Notes under the pieces: generated by a model
Told to the model about the DNA's origin: nothing
Database searches by the model: none
What the model saw: only the letters and a program-made list of their open reading frames with translations
Position numbers and translations under genes: made by a program
Part shown: one piece after another, positions 16,361 to 25,663 of the stretch
How the letters are laid out: each line of letters begins with the position of its first letter
How positions within the stretch are numbered: the first letter of the stretch is position 1
Origin: an uncultured Lachnospiraceae bacterium
Lineage (GTDB): Bacteria > Bacillota > Clostridia > Lachnospirales > Lachnospiraceae
Direction of reading: 5' to 3'
NCBI GenBank assembly: GCA_910585905.1
Contig: CAJUID010000003.1
Coordinates: 113,861 to 177,860 of the forward strand
DNA length: 64,000 nt

Positions 16361-17755
16361 ATGGAGGTTTTTATTTTCGGGGCGTCAGCCGGGGGTGGGC
16401 ATGTTTATGACATTTTTAGAAATATTAGGATAAAGGTGGCTGGCTTTGTTGACAACAGTGAGAAAAAGTGGGGGACAAAGTTCCGGGAGGTTATGGTATA
16501 TGCACCAGAGGTGTTGAAGAGTTGTACAGAAGATCAGGGAATTGTAATTGCAAGTACATACCATGATGAGATTAGGGAGCAGCTTCTTGGAATGGGGGTT
16601 GCTGGAGAAAAGATTCTCATGAAAGACAAGCTTATTTTTGATGCACTGTGTCTGAGGGGACCAGAGAACCATACATATACGCATCAAAGCGGCAGGGTTT
16701 TGTTTGATTTGTCGGAAGGCTTTATGTTAAGCGGTGTGGTGAACTGGACGGTTAATCTGGTGGAACAAATGCATCTGGACAAGATGGATTATTATGTGCT
16801 CGCGATGGAGCGGGAGGACTGCAATTGTGACTATGGGAAAATTGCTGACAGAATATTCTGGACAGATTACCGTCTGGACAGGTATAGGCAGTCAGTGGAG
16901 GAGACAGTTTCTTTTATTGAATCAAAACTTCCCTGCAAAATAATTATCAACCAAATTTCGCAGATCTTTTGGGCCGCATGTCTGGTAAAACAGAAATATG
17001 GGGACAAGATTGAGATTGTTTCGGTGATACACAGTGATTTTTCAAGAATATATGAACAGAATGTTTTTCTGGATAAGCTGATTGACTGTTATCTTTGTGT
17101 TAGCAGGGAAATCCGCGATGCGATGGAAAAACGATATGGTATTGATAAGGAAAAACTGCATTATAGGCCGACCTCAATTGAGTATGACAGGGAATATAAA
17201 AAAGAGGTTGCAAGTGATGAACAACCTATAGCTATCGCGTATGCGGCAAGGTTAGAAAAGGCACAGAAAAGGACAGATTTATTGCTTCCGCTAATTCTTC
17301 TCTTGGAAAAAAGCAATGTGGAGTATCAGCTGAATATAGCGGGAAGCGGGACTTTTTATGGCAGGCTCGAACGTTTTATAAAGGAGCAGGGATGTCAGGA
17401 GAGAGTTAAGCTGTGTGGTGCGGTTTCATATGACGCTATGCGTGATTTTTGGAAGGGAAATGATGTATTTGTAAATTTGTCTGATGTTGAGGGGATGCCG
17501 GTATCATTGCTTGAGGCAATGTCATGGGGCGTTGTGCCGATTGTAACAAGGACATCCGGGATTGAGGCAACTGTTGAGGATGGTGTAAATGGGTATGTAT
17601 GTGGGAGGGGAGATGTAGATTTGATATTTTCAAAAATTCAGTTTTTTGCTCAGGATCGGCAGCGGTTGAACGAGATGGCAAAGGCGTGCCGTGATAGGGT
17701 AGCCGCAGAACATGACAGAAGAGAATATGTGAGATTTTTGGTAGAAAGTATTTGA
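16361..17755 (+). CDS. Rossmann-like module fused to GT4-family glycosyltransferase
   Basis: In this 464-residue protein, residues 1-95 form the locus's recurrent module (VFIFGASAGGGHVYD, GFVDNSEKKWG, ASTYHDEIREQLLGMGV). The rest is a GT-B glycosyltransferase of family 4 type: IAYAARLEKAQKRTDLLL, LNIAGSGTFYGRLE, VKLCGAVSYDAMRDFW, and the donor-binding DVFVNLSDVEGMPVSLLEAMSWGVVPIV with its E-x7-E pattern. It transfers a sugar from a nucleotide donor in the cytoplasm; donor and acceptor are unknown. It is followed by the GT2 gene after 62 bp. Confidence 0.82.
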   Translation: MEVFIFGASAGGGHVYDIFRNIRIKVAGFVDNSEKKWGTKFREVMVYAPEVLKSCTEDQGIVIASTYHDEIREQLLGMGVAGEKILMKDKLIFDALCLRGPENHTYTHQSGRVLFDLSEGFMLSGVVNWTVNLVEQMHLDKMDYYVLAMEREDCNCDYGKIADRIFWTDYRLDRYRQSVEETVSFIESKLPCKIIINQISQIFWAACLVKQKYGDKIEIVSVIHSDFSRIYEQNVFLDKLIDCYLCVSREIRDAMEKRYGIDKEKLHYRPTSIEYDREYKKEVASDEQPIAIAYAARLEKAQKRTDLLLPLILLLEKSNVEYQLNIAGSGTFYGRLERFIKEQGCQERVKLCGAVSYDAMRDFWKGNDVFVNLSDVEGMPVSLLEAMSWGVVPIVTRTSGIEATVEDGVNGYVCGRGDVDLIFSKIQFFAQDRQRLNEMAKACRDRVAAEHDRREYVRFLVESI

Positions 17756-17817
17756 CCCGCGCGGTCGTACTTGGATGATACAAGTAAACTTTTGTGTGAA
17801 TAAGGAGGTGAGCCGTG

Positions 17818-18750
17818 ATGGGCAGGATAACAGTATTTATGCCTGTTTACAATGCAGAGCGTTTTTTAGAAGAGGCAGTTGAAAGCATTTTAAACCAGAC
17901 ATATCAGGAATTTGATTTCCTGGTGATTGATGACGGCTCAACAGATCAAAGTTACAAAATACTAGAATATTTTAAGGATAAAGATTCAAGAATTTCCCTT
18001 TATAAAAACGAGGTGAATAAGGGGGTATGTTATACCAGAAATCGTGGCCTTGCGTTATGTAATACAGAGTATATTGCTTTTATGGATGCAGATGATATTG
18101 CACCTAGAAAGCGTCTGGAAAAGGAATTGGATTTTTTGGATAAGCATTTAGAGCTGGCAGGTGTTGGGGGAATTGCCCAAAATATCAATGAGGATGGTGA
18201 AGTAATACCGGGCATGTTTCCACTATATCAAAATCCAGATTATATTAGAGTAAATATGATGTTTGAGAATACGCTGGCAAATGGAAGTGTGATGTTGCGC
18301 ACGAATATATATAAAAAATATGGAATTCAGTATTGGGACAAGGAATTTGCAGAGGATTATCGTTTTTTTAGTGAGTATCTGCAGTATGGGAAAATCGCTA
18401 ATTTGAATGAAATTATGCAGCACTACCGTGTAGTATCTTCTGGTTTAACACAGATATATAAAAAGAGTAAAGAAGATACAAAAAATTTAATATCAGATGA
18501 AATACATAAATACTGGTATCAGTTGTACGGTTTTGATTTTTCTGAGGAGGAAGAGCAGATTCTTTTGAAATGTTTTAGGCAAGATGGAAGGACGGAGAAT
18601 AAAGAGGAACTGCAGTGTTTATATAGAACGTTAAAAAGCATGTGTGATCAGGCAGAGACATTGGGGCTGGAGGATTTGAAATTGATTCAGGTTGTTTGCA
18701 GGAAACAGTTTGGAAAACAGGTGGCGAGGGCTTTCTGGCTTTGGAAGTGA
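17818..18750 (+). CDS. GT2-family glycosyltransferase
   Basis: This 310-residue protein has the GT-A N-terminal pattern: VFMPVYNAERFLEEAVESIL, FLVIDDGSTDQS (near residue 40), NKGVCYTRNRGL and AFMDADDIAPRKRL, the DxD-like metal site (near 88). The C-terminus is helical with no membrane segments. Family 2 enzymes invert the linkage of nucleotide-sugar donors; the sugar is unknown. The start is at ATG 17818 or GTG 17815, both after AAGGAGGTGAG. It ends 17 bp before the WbsX-like gene. Confidence 0.88.
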   Translation: MGRITVFMPVYNAERFLEEAVESILNQTYQEFDFLVIDDGSTDQSYKILEYFKDKDSRISLYKNEVNKGVCYTRNRGLALCNTEYIAFMDADDIAPRKRLEKELDFLDKHLELAGVGGIAQNINEDGEVIPGMFPLYQNPDYIRVNMMFENTLANGSVMLRTNIYKKYGIQYWDKEFAEDYRFFSEYLQYGKIANLNEIMQHYRVVSSGLTQIYKKSKEDTKNLISDEIHKYWYQLYGFDFSEEEEQILLKCFRQDGRTENKEELQCLYRTLKSMCDQAETLGLEDLKLIQVVCRKQFGKQVARAFWLWK

Positions 18751-18767
18751 TGAAAGGAGATAGCAAT

Positions 18768-20240
18768 ATGGAAAGGAATACCAGAACGGTTGCGTTTTAT
18801 TTGCCACAGTTCCATGAGATTGAAGAGAACAATCGGGCATGGGGAAAAGGATTTACAGAGTGGGACAACGTTCGAAAAGCGGAGCCATTGTTTCCAGGAC
18901 ATAACCAGCCGAGAGAGCCGCTTCATAATCATTATTATAACCTTTTGGATATCAATACATTGAAGTGGCAGGTGCAATTGGCAAAGAAGTATGGACTGTA
19001 CGGATTTTGTTTTTACCATTATTGGTTCCGTGAAGGCAAGCGCGTGTTAGAAAAACCAGCGGAAATGCTGCTGAAAAATACAGAGATTACTATGCCATTT
19101 TGCTTTTCCTGGGCAAACGAACCGTGGACGAAAACATGGCATGGGGCGGCTGGGGAGAAAGAAGTTTTGCTGGAACAGAGGTATGGCAGAGAACAGCAGT
19201 GGAAAGAACACTTCGATTATCTTTTGCCGTTTTTTGAGGATAAACGGTACATAAAAATAGATGGGAAACCTGTGTTCTTGATATATCAGATAAATAAAAT
19301 AGGATGTTTTAATAAGATGGCTGATTATTGGAACATGCTGGCAGAACAAAATGGTATACCTGGTATTTATCTTATAGATATGTTGACGAATGATGGAAAA
19401 GTAACCAAAAATAAACGGGTTTTTGCTTCTGTTGATTTTGAGCCGGGAAAAGATAAAAGAAGGAATGCAGTGCGGGAGGGTGAGTTAAATATTGAGTCAT
19501 ATGATGAGGTTTGTACTCAAATGATATGCTCAGCACATAAGAAAAATGAATATAGATGTATCTTTGTTGATTATGATGATACCCCTAGAAGAGGGAAGCG
19601 GGGATGTATTTTCCCAGGCTCCTCGCCTCAAAAATTTGGCACATATCTACAAAAAATAATTGATCTTTCCCAAAAAGAAGGAAATGAGTATGTTTTTATC
19701 AATGCATGGAATGAGTGGGGGGAAGGAAATTATCTGGAGCCAGATAAAAAGAATGGTTATGAATATCTGGAGGCGCTTAAAAGGGCTTTGAACGGAGATT
19801 ATGAAGAATTTAAGATTGAAAAAGAACAATCAAGTGCAGATGCTTCTGAAATTGTGGAAATTAGGGTAGAAAAATTTAAGAGGTATTATGCTCTATGCAA
19901 TCAGTGGATTAAAAATATAAACGATGGATACCATGTAGAACAATACTTTATAAATAAAGAGTATCAGAAAATCGCGGTATATGGCATGGGTGAGTTGGGC
20001 AACCGATTAGTGGAAGCACTGGAGGATACAGAAGTTAAGGTTTGCTATGGCATTACAGAAAATATGTGGGATGCGTTTGCAGAGATTGAGATAAAAGGGC
20101 TGGAGGAAGAAGAAATGTTTGGGGAGATAGATTGCATTGTTGTTACGCCAATCCATCTTTTTGACGAGATAGCAAAGACGCTTCAGATGAAATCACATTG
20201 TGCTGTTATATCGTTAGAGGATGTTATCTTCGGAATGTAA
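18768..20240 (+). CDS. WbsX-like glycan protein with C-terminal Rossmann-like module
   Basis: This 490-residue protein has N-terminal residues 5-345 matching the WbsX (GH99-like) family of O-antigen and EPS loci: VAFYLPQFHEIEENNRAWGKG, FTEWDNV, YGFCFYHYWFREGKR, FSWANEPWTKTWHG and the late NAWNEWGEGNYLEPD. Residues about 395-490 are a module (IAVYGMGELGNR, DCIVVTPIHLFDEI) closely similar to the small protein encoded at 21,527. WbsX proteins are treated as glycosyltransferases, although the fold is that of a glycosidase. ATG 18768 follows AAAGGAGA. Confidence 0.82.
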   Translation: MERNTRTVAFYLPQFHEIEENNRAWGKGFTEWDNVRKAEPLFPGHNQPREPLHNHYYNLLDINTLKWQVQLAKKYGLYGFCFYHYWFREGKRVLEKPAEMLLKNTEITMPFCFSWANEPWTKTWHGAAGEKEVLLEQRYGREQQWKEHFDYLLPFFEDKRYIKIDGKPVFLIYQINKIGCFNKMADYWNMLAEQNGIPGIYLIDMLTNDGKVTKNKRVFASVDFEPGKDKRRNAVREGELNIESYDEVCTQMICSAHKKNEYRCIFVDYDDTPRRGKRGCIFPGSSPQKFGTYLQKIIDLSQKEGNEYVFINAWNEWGEGNYLEPDKKNGYEYLEALKRALNGDYEEFKIEKEQSSADASEIVEIRVEKFKRYYALCNQWIKNINDGYHVEQYFINKEYQKIAVYGMGELGNRLVEALEDTEVKVCYGITENMWDAFAEIEIKGLEEEEMFGEIDCIVVTPIHLFDEIAKTLQMKSHCAVISLEDVIFGM

Positions 20241-20296
20241 TGTTTTTGGCCGGCAAGGATGAAGTAAGGAAAGTGCATTTAGAGAGGAAAATAGGA

Positions 20297-21469
20297 ATGA
20301 GAACACTAGATTGGGAAGTAATGAAGAGTGGCGCCGAAAAGGTGATTTCAAAAGGGTTTGTGATATATGGAGCATCGTCCACCGGAAAGCGGTTTGCGGA
20401 TTATTTGTCACAAATGGAAATTCTGGATCGGGTACAGGCTGTATTTGACTCCGATGAGAAGAAATGGGGGGGGGAGGTATGGTATGGTTATGAAATAAAT
20501 CCACCCGAAAGGCTGGAAGCAATTCCAGATGATGTACCTATTGTTATTACTTCGGTTTTTGTAAAAGAAATTATAGAGTATTTGGATCAGTTAGGATATG
20601 AAAATAAATGTGTACTTACTGCTAAATGTCTAAAACTGGCGATTCATTATGACATTATGAACAATGGCGCAGATGACTATTTAAAAGGGGAGATTAGGAG
20701 CAGATATCAACTGAAATATGATATTTGGCGTAAATGCATGGATAACCGTTATACGGAAATGGCAGTTCAAAAGAAGCTGCGGGGGGTTATCACAGGTTAT
20801 CCCACAAGTATTTTAATTCATTCCATTCCTAAAACCGGAAATATGACACTGGCAAAGTCATTAGCAGGCATGTCCAATGCTATTATGACATGCCATCATG
20901 TATATTATGATCAGCCAATGCTGCATGAGTTTCACGAACTGCTGTCTGCATTTTCTGAACGTCAAATCCGAATTATTTCAGGTATCAGAGAGCCAATTGA
21001 GGGGAAGATTTCAGGAATGTGGCAGAATATACATTTACCTTTTATTCATAATGATAAAGTTTTAGGTACGGTTATTTCGGAAAATTTTGCTTTGGAGTAT
21101 GAAGAATGGCTGGAAGATGAAATGAATGCGGCATTTGGGTTAGATGTTTTTGCAGAGCCATTTGATAAACAGAAAGGATATACAATTATAAGCAAAAACA
21201 ATGTTAGTTTGTTTCTATATCGGATAGATTTTTTGTCATCTTTAGAAAAAGAAATTGGTGATTTCGTAGGGATTGGAAACTTTAAATTAATACAATCCAA
21301 TCTGGCAGAGGGCAAGGCATACAATATGGCATATCATTCCTTTTTGGATGAGGTTAGAATTCAAAGGGAAGTTTATGAAGGGATTATGAACAGTAGATAT
21401 ATGAAGCATTTTTACACAGAGGAAGAGTGTCTAGATTATCAAAAGAAATGGGTTGGACGGATAGAGTAG
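20297..21469 (+). CDS. Rossmann-like module plus sulfotransferase-like domain (paralogue 1)
   Basis: In this 390-residue protein, residues 15-125 form the recurrent module (GFVIYGASSTGKRFADYL, AVFDSDEKKWGG, TSVFVKEIIEYLDQLGY). Residues 165-390 look like a P-loop sulfotransferase: LIHSIPKTGNMTLAKSL resembles the 5'-phosphosulfate loop and IISGIREPIEGKIS the 3'-phosphate motif (R-x-P). It is paralogous to the gene at 24,423, which begins with the same TLDW-x-MK-x-GA pattern; that is why the ATG at 20297 is chosen. The likely job is adding sulfate or a similar group to the glycan. The donor is not proven. Confidence 0.6.
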   Translation: MRTLDWEVMKSGAEKVISKGFVIYGASSTGKRFADYLSQMEILDRVQAVFDSDEKKWGGEVWYGYEINPPERLEAIPDDVPIVITSVFVKEIIEYLDQLGYENKCVLTAKCLKLAIHYDIMNNGADDYLKGEIRSRYQLKYDIWRKCMDNRYTEMAVQKKLRGVITGYPTSILIHSIPKTGNMTLAKSLAGMSNAIMTCHHVYYDQPMLHEFHELLSAFSERQIRIISGIREPIEGKISGMWQNIHLPFIHNDKVLGTVISENFALEYEEWLEDEMNAAFGLDVFAEPFDKQKGYTIISKNNVSLFLYRIDFLSSLEKEIGDFVGIGNFKLIQSNLAEGKAYNMAYHSFLDEVRIQREVYEGIMNSRYMKHFYTEEECLDYQKKWVGRIE

Positions 21470-21526
21470 TAGGTAAGATGAGTAAGTGTATGAACAAACA
21501 GATTGCAATAAAATAAGGAGAGCATC

Positions 21527-22009
21527 ATGAAAAGAAAAATCGCGATAGCTATATCATTTGCAGTAGGAGTAATTTCGGGAATTGGATTTATGAGAAATAG
21601 AATGAAAAAGGAATTACACATTAAAAGTATGAAAATCAATAAGTTTAAGGGGTATTATAGTTTATTGGTTCAATGGTTTGAACTAAGGCAAAAAGGGAAA
21701 AAGTTGGAGCAATTTTTTATAGAGAATGGCTATCAGGTAATTGCAATTTACGGAATGGGTGAATTGGGGAAATGTTTGTATGAGGAGTTAAAGGATATTC
21801 AGGGAGTGGAAATAAAGTATGGGATTGACCAGGAGAGTGCATATTGCGGAGAGCTGGAGATACGGAGCCTGGATGATTTGCTGCCTGATGTAGATGCTAT
21901 TATTGTAACTCCTATATTTGCATATAACGAGATTGAGGAGATATTAAGGCAAAAAACTCATAGTAGTATTGTTTCATTAGACGACGTGCTTTATGGTATT
22001 GATTGCTAA
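21527..22009 (+). CDS. Membrane-anchored stand-alone Rossmann-like module
   Basis: This 160-residue protein has an N-terminal hydrophobic helix (IAIAISFAVGVISGIGF, residues 4-22) followed by basic residues, then the recurrent module with no enzyme attached: AIYGMGELGKCLYEEL, IKYGIDQ, AIIVTPIFAYNEIEEIL and SLDDVLYG. It is most like the C-terminal part of the WbsX-like protein, including the KFK-YY-L---W lead-in. The anchor and lack of a catalytic domain suggest a scaffold or sensor. No named family was recognised. AAGGAGAGCATC precedes the ATG. Confidence 0.65.
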   Translation: MKRKIAIAISFAVGVISGIGFMRNRMKKELHIKSMKINKFKGYYSLLVQWFELRQKGKKLEQFFIENGYQVIAIYGMGELGKCLYEELKDIQGVEIKYGIDQESAYCGELEIRSLDDLLPDVDAIIVTPIFAYNEIEEILRQKTHSSIVSLDDVLYGIDC

Positions 22010-22063
22010 AAATAGGAATCGTATTAAGTGTAGGCAAGAGCTGGAAAAGAGATGAGGAAAAAT

Positions 22064-23041
22064 ATGGGAAATAGATGCCGCATTTGTGGTAATACAAAAA
22101 GAAATAAGTTGTATCAGATAGAGGAACGGATGTTTAATATGGGAGAAGATTTTGAATATTTGGAGTGCTCGCGTTGTGGTACTTTGCAATTAAATATCCG
22201 TGGAATTGATTTTGGAAAATATTATCCGGCTAATTATGGGGGGTTTAATACAGGCGTCAAGGAAAAAGGAAAGGCAGAGAGGATTGTTTCTCGCATCATA
22301 GCAAAGACTTTAACGAATTTGAATTATTCCTTGAGTAATCGTTTAAATGATTTTCTAGGTGGAAAATTTGATTATTTGCAATGTTTCTTTGGGTTAAAGA
22401 TAAAGCGGACTAGCAGGATATTAGATGTTGGGTGTGGGTCGGGGGAATGGCTGGCAAAGCTTTCTGCGCTAGGTTATGAAAACTTGACTGGGGTGGATTT
22501 GTATAACCATAACAAGAACCGGGAGTTTGAATTTATAGAGGGTGATATCTTTTCGGTGCCAACCAAAAAGAAATTTGATGTTATAACCCTACATCACTCT
22601 TTTGAACATATGGATTCTCCTGAAAAAAATTTATTGGGATGTAAAGCATTACTGGCAGACAATGGGATATTAATTATCCGCATTCCGGTTATGGGAAAAT
22701 ATGCTTGGAAGAAATATGGGACTGCATGGGCACAGATTGATGCTCCAAGGCATTTGTTTTTATATACAGAAAAGTCATTAAATTATTTGTTAAAGAAGTG
22801 CGGCTTAAAACTTACAGCTATTCGTTATGACTCGAATTATTTATTTCAAATTGGTGCTAGTGAGATTTATAAGAAGACGCGGTTGAGCCTTCAAATGGCT
22901 AGGAGAAAGGGAGATTTGGATGAAATTAGCACACAGGATAAAAAGCTGGTGAGAAGACTAAACCAAAGGAAAAATGGAGATCAGGCCATTTTTGTGATTA
23001 AAAGTTTGGCTGGCTGTAATAAGGAGGGGATTGATGAATAG
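22064..23041 (+). CDS. SAM-dependent methyltransferase with N-terminal zinc ribbon
   Basis: This 325-residue protein has two CxxC pairs near the N-terminus (CRICG and CSRCG) likely to bind zinc, then a class I methyltransferase core: RILDVGCGSGEWLAKLSALG (motif I, near residue 125), GVDLYNHN and FDVITLHHSFEHMDSP (motif IV region). Similar proteins methylate NDP-sugars or glycans in O-antigen loci. The ATG at 22064 is favoured by GAGG at proper spacing; 22052 is an alternative. The stop overlaps the next start by 8 bp. Confidence 0.8.
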   Translation: MGNRCRICGNTKRNKLYQIEERMFNMGEDFEYLECSRCGTLQLNIRGIDFGKYYPANYGGFNTGVKEKGKAERIVSRIIAKTLTNLNYSLSNRLNDFLGGKFDYLQCFFGLKIKRTSRILDVGCGSGEWLAKLSALGYENLTGVDLYNHNKNREFEFIEGDIFSVPTKKKFDVITLHHSFEHMDSPEKNLLGCKALLADNGILIIRIPVMGKYAWKKYGTAWAQIDAPRHLFLYTEKSLNYLLKKCGLKLTAIRYDSNYLFQIGASEIYKKTRLSLQMARRKGDLDEISTQDKKLVRRLNQRKNGDQAIFVIKSLAGCNKEGIDE

Positions 23042-24281
23042 CAGACAAGAACAATTAGTATCAAAATTGAATGCTATCAAGTTTAAAGAACTTGAAGAAT
23101 ATCATTTTGGGCCTTCGTTAGTTTTATTACTGGATTATTATAACGTAAAACAGTGCGGATATAGTAAGCTTTGGAATTATCCTACCTATAATGATGCATA
23201 TCAGGTTCGGAAAAGAACAGGCAATGTTATGTTTTTGTTTTCAACCTCTTATAAAGGTCGTAGGGATTTGGAAAAGTGTTTTCTCAATGCTGCAAACTTG
23301 ATGCAAAATAAAATCATTGTAATGCCAGTTAGGGCAAAACTTTGTAGAGAGTTTTCGGTTAAAGAGAAAGCATTAATGGGAATATGGGTTCTGCAAATGG
23401 GCAAAACAAGTTTGTCTTTTAAGGAAAAGATTTTTTGTGCAAATTTATTGATGTCAGGAAAGAGAAACCTAAAAAGAATAGTTGAATTGATTAAAGAAAA
23501 TAAGATTCGTAGTGTAGTTACCTTGGCAGATGTTCATATGATTGATTATTTGGCTACTGCTTATTGTAATATGCATGGCATTAAGACAGTAACACTTCAA
23601 CATGGCTTTTTTCCGTTAGGTGATCCATTTTTTAGATATTCGGAAAGCAAATATTTTCTTACATATGGTGAATATACAAAGAAGATAGCAAACAGAACAA
23701 AGCGGGGAAAGGGAAATTTTATTGCGGTAGGTATGCCAGAATATATCGGTGAAAAAGCAATAGAAAAAAGAGAGATAAAAAAACGAAAAAGTTTCTTAGT
23801 TCTTTTAAATGGATCATCACCAGAGGAACATAGTAATAATTGCAATATGCTTAAGATATGTACAGAGTTTGCTAATAGTAGTAATTGTGCTTTTGGTGTA
23901 TTACCTCATCCAGATAGCAGAGAGGCATATTTGAAAGAATATCGGAAAATTGCATCGAACTGGGGGAATTTTGTAAAAATTAAGGCTGATGCATTAGAGT
24001 TGTTGGATAATTATAATTTTTGTGTTGCGAATGCAACAACAATGTCCTTAAAAGCGGTTCATGAATTAATTCCGGTACTTTTATATTGTAAAAAGGGTTG
24101 TGCTCCCTTTTATCAATATAAGCTAGAGAGATTATATTTTTCTAATTATTTAGAATTTGAAAGGAGCACTACATATCTTTTAGAACATAATATTGAGGAC
24201 ATTTTAATTGAGCTGCGGGATTACTTATGTGGCTCAGGAGATATTGCAAAAAATTATTTACATTTTTATGCAGAATTATAA
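23034..24281 (+). CDS. Predicted GT-B transferase, possibly sialyltransferase-like
   Basis: This 415-residue protein matches no family that could be named with certainty. It has TLADVHMIDYLATAY, the LQHGFFPLGDP segment seen in polysialyltransferase- and KpsS-like transferases, a VLPHPD motif near residue 290 and VANATTMSLKAVHEL near 330. The last two resemble the HP and S/T motifs of bacterial CMP-sialic acid transferases. Since the locus makes a CMP-nonulosonate-like donor, this is the best candidate for its transferase; that is inference. The gene is clearly more AT-rich than its neighbours. AAGGAGGGG precedes the start. Confidence 0.5.
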   Translation: MNSRQEQLVSKLNAIKFKELEEYHFGPSLVLLLDYYNVKQCGYSKLWNYPTYNDAYQVRKRTGNVMFLFSTSYKGRRDLEKCFLNAANLMQNKIIVMPVRAKLCREFSVKEKALMGIWVLQMGKTSLSFKEKIFCANLLMSGKRNLKRIVELIKENKIRSVVTLADVHMIDYLATAYCNMHGIKTVTLQHGFFPLGDPFFRYSESKYFLTYGEYTKKIANRTKRGKGNFIAVGMPEYIGEKAIEKREIKKRKSFLVLLNGSSPEEHSNNCNMLKICTEFANSSNCAFGVLPHPDSREAYLKEYRKIASNWGNFVKIKADALELLDNYNFCVANATTMSLKAVHELIPVLLYCKKGCAPFYQYKLERLYFSNYLEFERSTTYLLEHNIEDILIELRDYLCGSGDIAKNYLHFYAEL

Positions 24282-24422
24282 TATCAAGAATTTGACTCTT
24301 GAAGTTTGGCTCAGATGACGTAAGGAGGCTTGCACATCCACGTTTGGTCCTCGTGGAAAAAATGTTATTTTGAGCAATTATTTTAGTTTAAATGTGTATT
24401 CTGTGGAAAGGGGATATGAAGT

Positions 24423-25604
24423 ATGGTGGAAACTCTTGATTGGAGGATGATGAAGTATGGTGCAAAAGAAATTAAAGATAAAAAATATGTGATATATGGG
24501 GCAGCTTCTAGTGCATTGAAATTATTGCGATTTATGGATGTTTTGGGACTAGAAGAGCGAATTCTTGCGGTATGTGACAGTGAAAAATCTAAGGAGGGAA
24601 AGAAATGGAACGGCTTTCGTATTATCTCCCCACAGAAAATACAATCATATTTATCTGACAATATTATAGTGATTGTTGCTTCGGTTCATGTAAATGAAAT
24701 CTGCAACCATTTGAACGAAATAGGTTGTTCCATACAAGTAGTAAGCGGCTTAGCTTATTGGCTGTCGATCCATTATGACATTATGAATGCTTCCTGTGAT
24801 TATTTGGAAAAGGAACGGATTGATTTATATCAGAAGAAGTATTCAATATATAAAAAGGTATGTGTAGATTGTGATCCTGACGAGAGGATAGCTTCCTATA
24901 ATAATCTAATGAATATTTGCAAATATGAGCCATGTATTTTGCTGCACAGTTTTCCAAAGACAGGAAATAAATCATTAATCAAGTCCTTTGCAAAGGCAGG
25001 CAATGTACATTCAACGAATCATGGAATATGTTATTCTGACACTGCAAAATCATATTTCGATGAGGTGATGGAGGTAATAGGCAATAGAGATATTAGGATT
25101 GTTACTGGTGTGAGAGAACCGATTGAGCGAATCATTGCACATCGTTGGCAAGGGATTGCCAGACCATATGAATATGGTGACAAATGTGTATCTGAACTTG
25201 TAGATAAGGCATATAGTTCTTTTCATAAAAGTGAAGTGGAATGGCTTGACACAGAGATTAGAGATATCTTTGATATTGATGTCTTTGAGCACCCTTTTGA
25301 TAAAACAAAAGGATATTCTATTATACGGAAAAACAATGTAAGTATTTTTTTGTATCGTTTAGATTTTCTTAATAGCTTGGAAAGAGAATTAGGGGAATTT
25401 TGTGGTGTGGAGGATTTTAAACTTAAAAATGATAATGTAGGGGCAGATAAATATTATGCACTAGCATATTCGGAATATAAGAAAAATATTAAGATAGATA
25501 AGGAATTTTTTGCAGAATGTTTAACTAGTAAAGAAATGACACATTTTTATACAGAAGAAGAGTGCAGTGCTTATAGAGAAAAGTGGAACGATAAGTTGTG
25601 TTAA
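24423..25604 (+). CDS. Rossmann-like module plus sulfotransferase-like domain (paralogue 2)
   Basis: This 393-residue protein is paralogous to the one encoded at 20,297. The N-terminal module has YVIYGAASSALKLLRF, AVCDSEKSKEGKKW and ASVHVNEICNHLNEIG. The C-terminal part has LLHSFPKTGNKSLIKSF and IVTGVREPIERIIAHRW, the two expected phosphate-binding motifs of a sulfotransferase-like fold, and both paralogues end with HFYTEEEC-x2-Y-x3-W. The GxGxxG turn is degenerate here (GAASSA). Two copies may act on different positions of the polymer. Start at ATG 24423, with AAAGGGGAT upstream. Confidence 0.6.
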   Translation: MVETLDWRMMKYGAKEIKDKKYVIYGAASSALKLLRFMDVLGLEERILAVCDSEKSKEGKKWNGFRIISPQKIQSYLSDNIIVIVASVHVNEICNHLNEIGCSIQVVSGLAYWLSIHYDIMNASCDYLEKERIDLYQKKYSIYKKVCVDCDPDERIASYNNLMNICKYEPCILLHSFPKTGNKSLIKSFAKAGNVHSTNHGICYSDTAKSYFDEVMEVIGNRDIRIVTGVREPIERIIAHRWQGIARPYEYGDKCVSELVDKAYSSFHKSEVEWLDTEIRDIFDIDVFEHPFDKTKGYSIIRKNNVSIFLYRLDFLNSLERELGEFCGVEDFKLKNDNVGADKYYALAYSEYKKNIKIDKEFFAECLTSKEMTHFYTEEECSAYREKWNDKLC

Positions 25605-25663
25605 ATACCTATGGATTATGTAATAGGAGAAAATAGAATGGTTGTTATAAAGGAGATGAAGTA

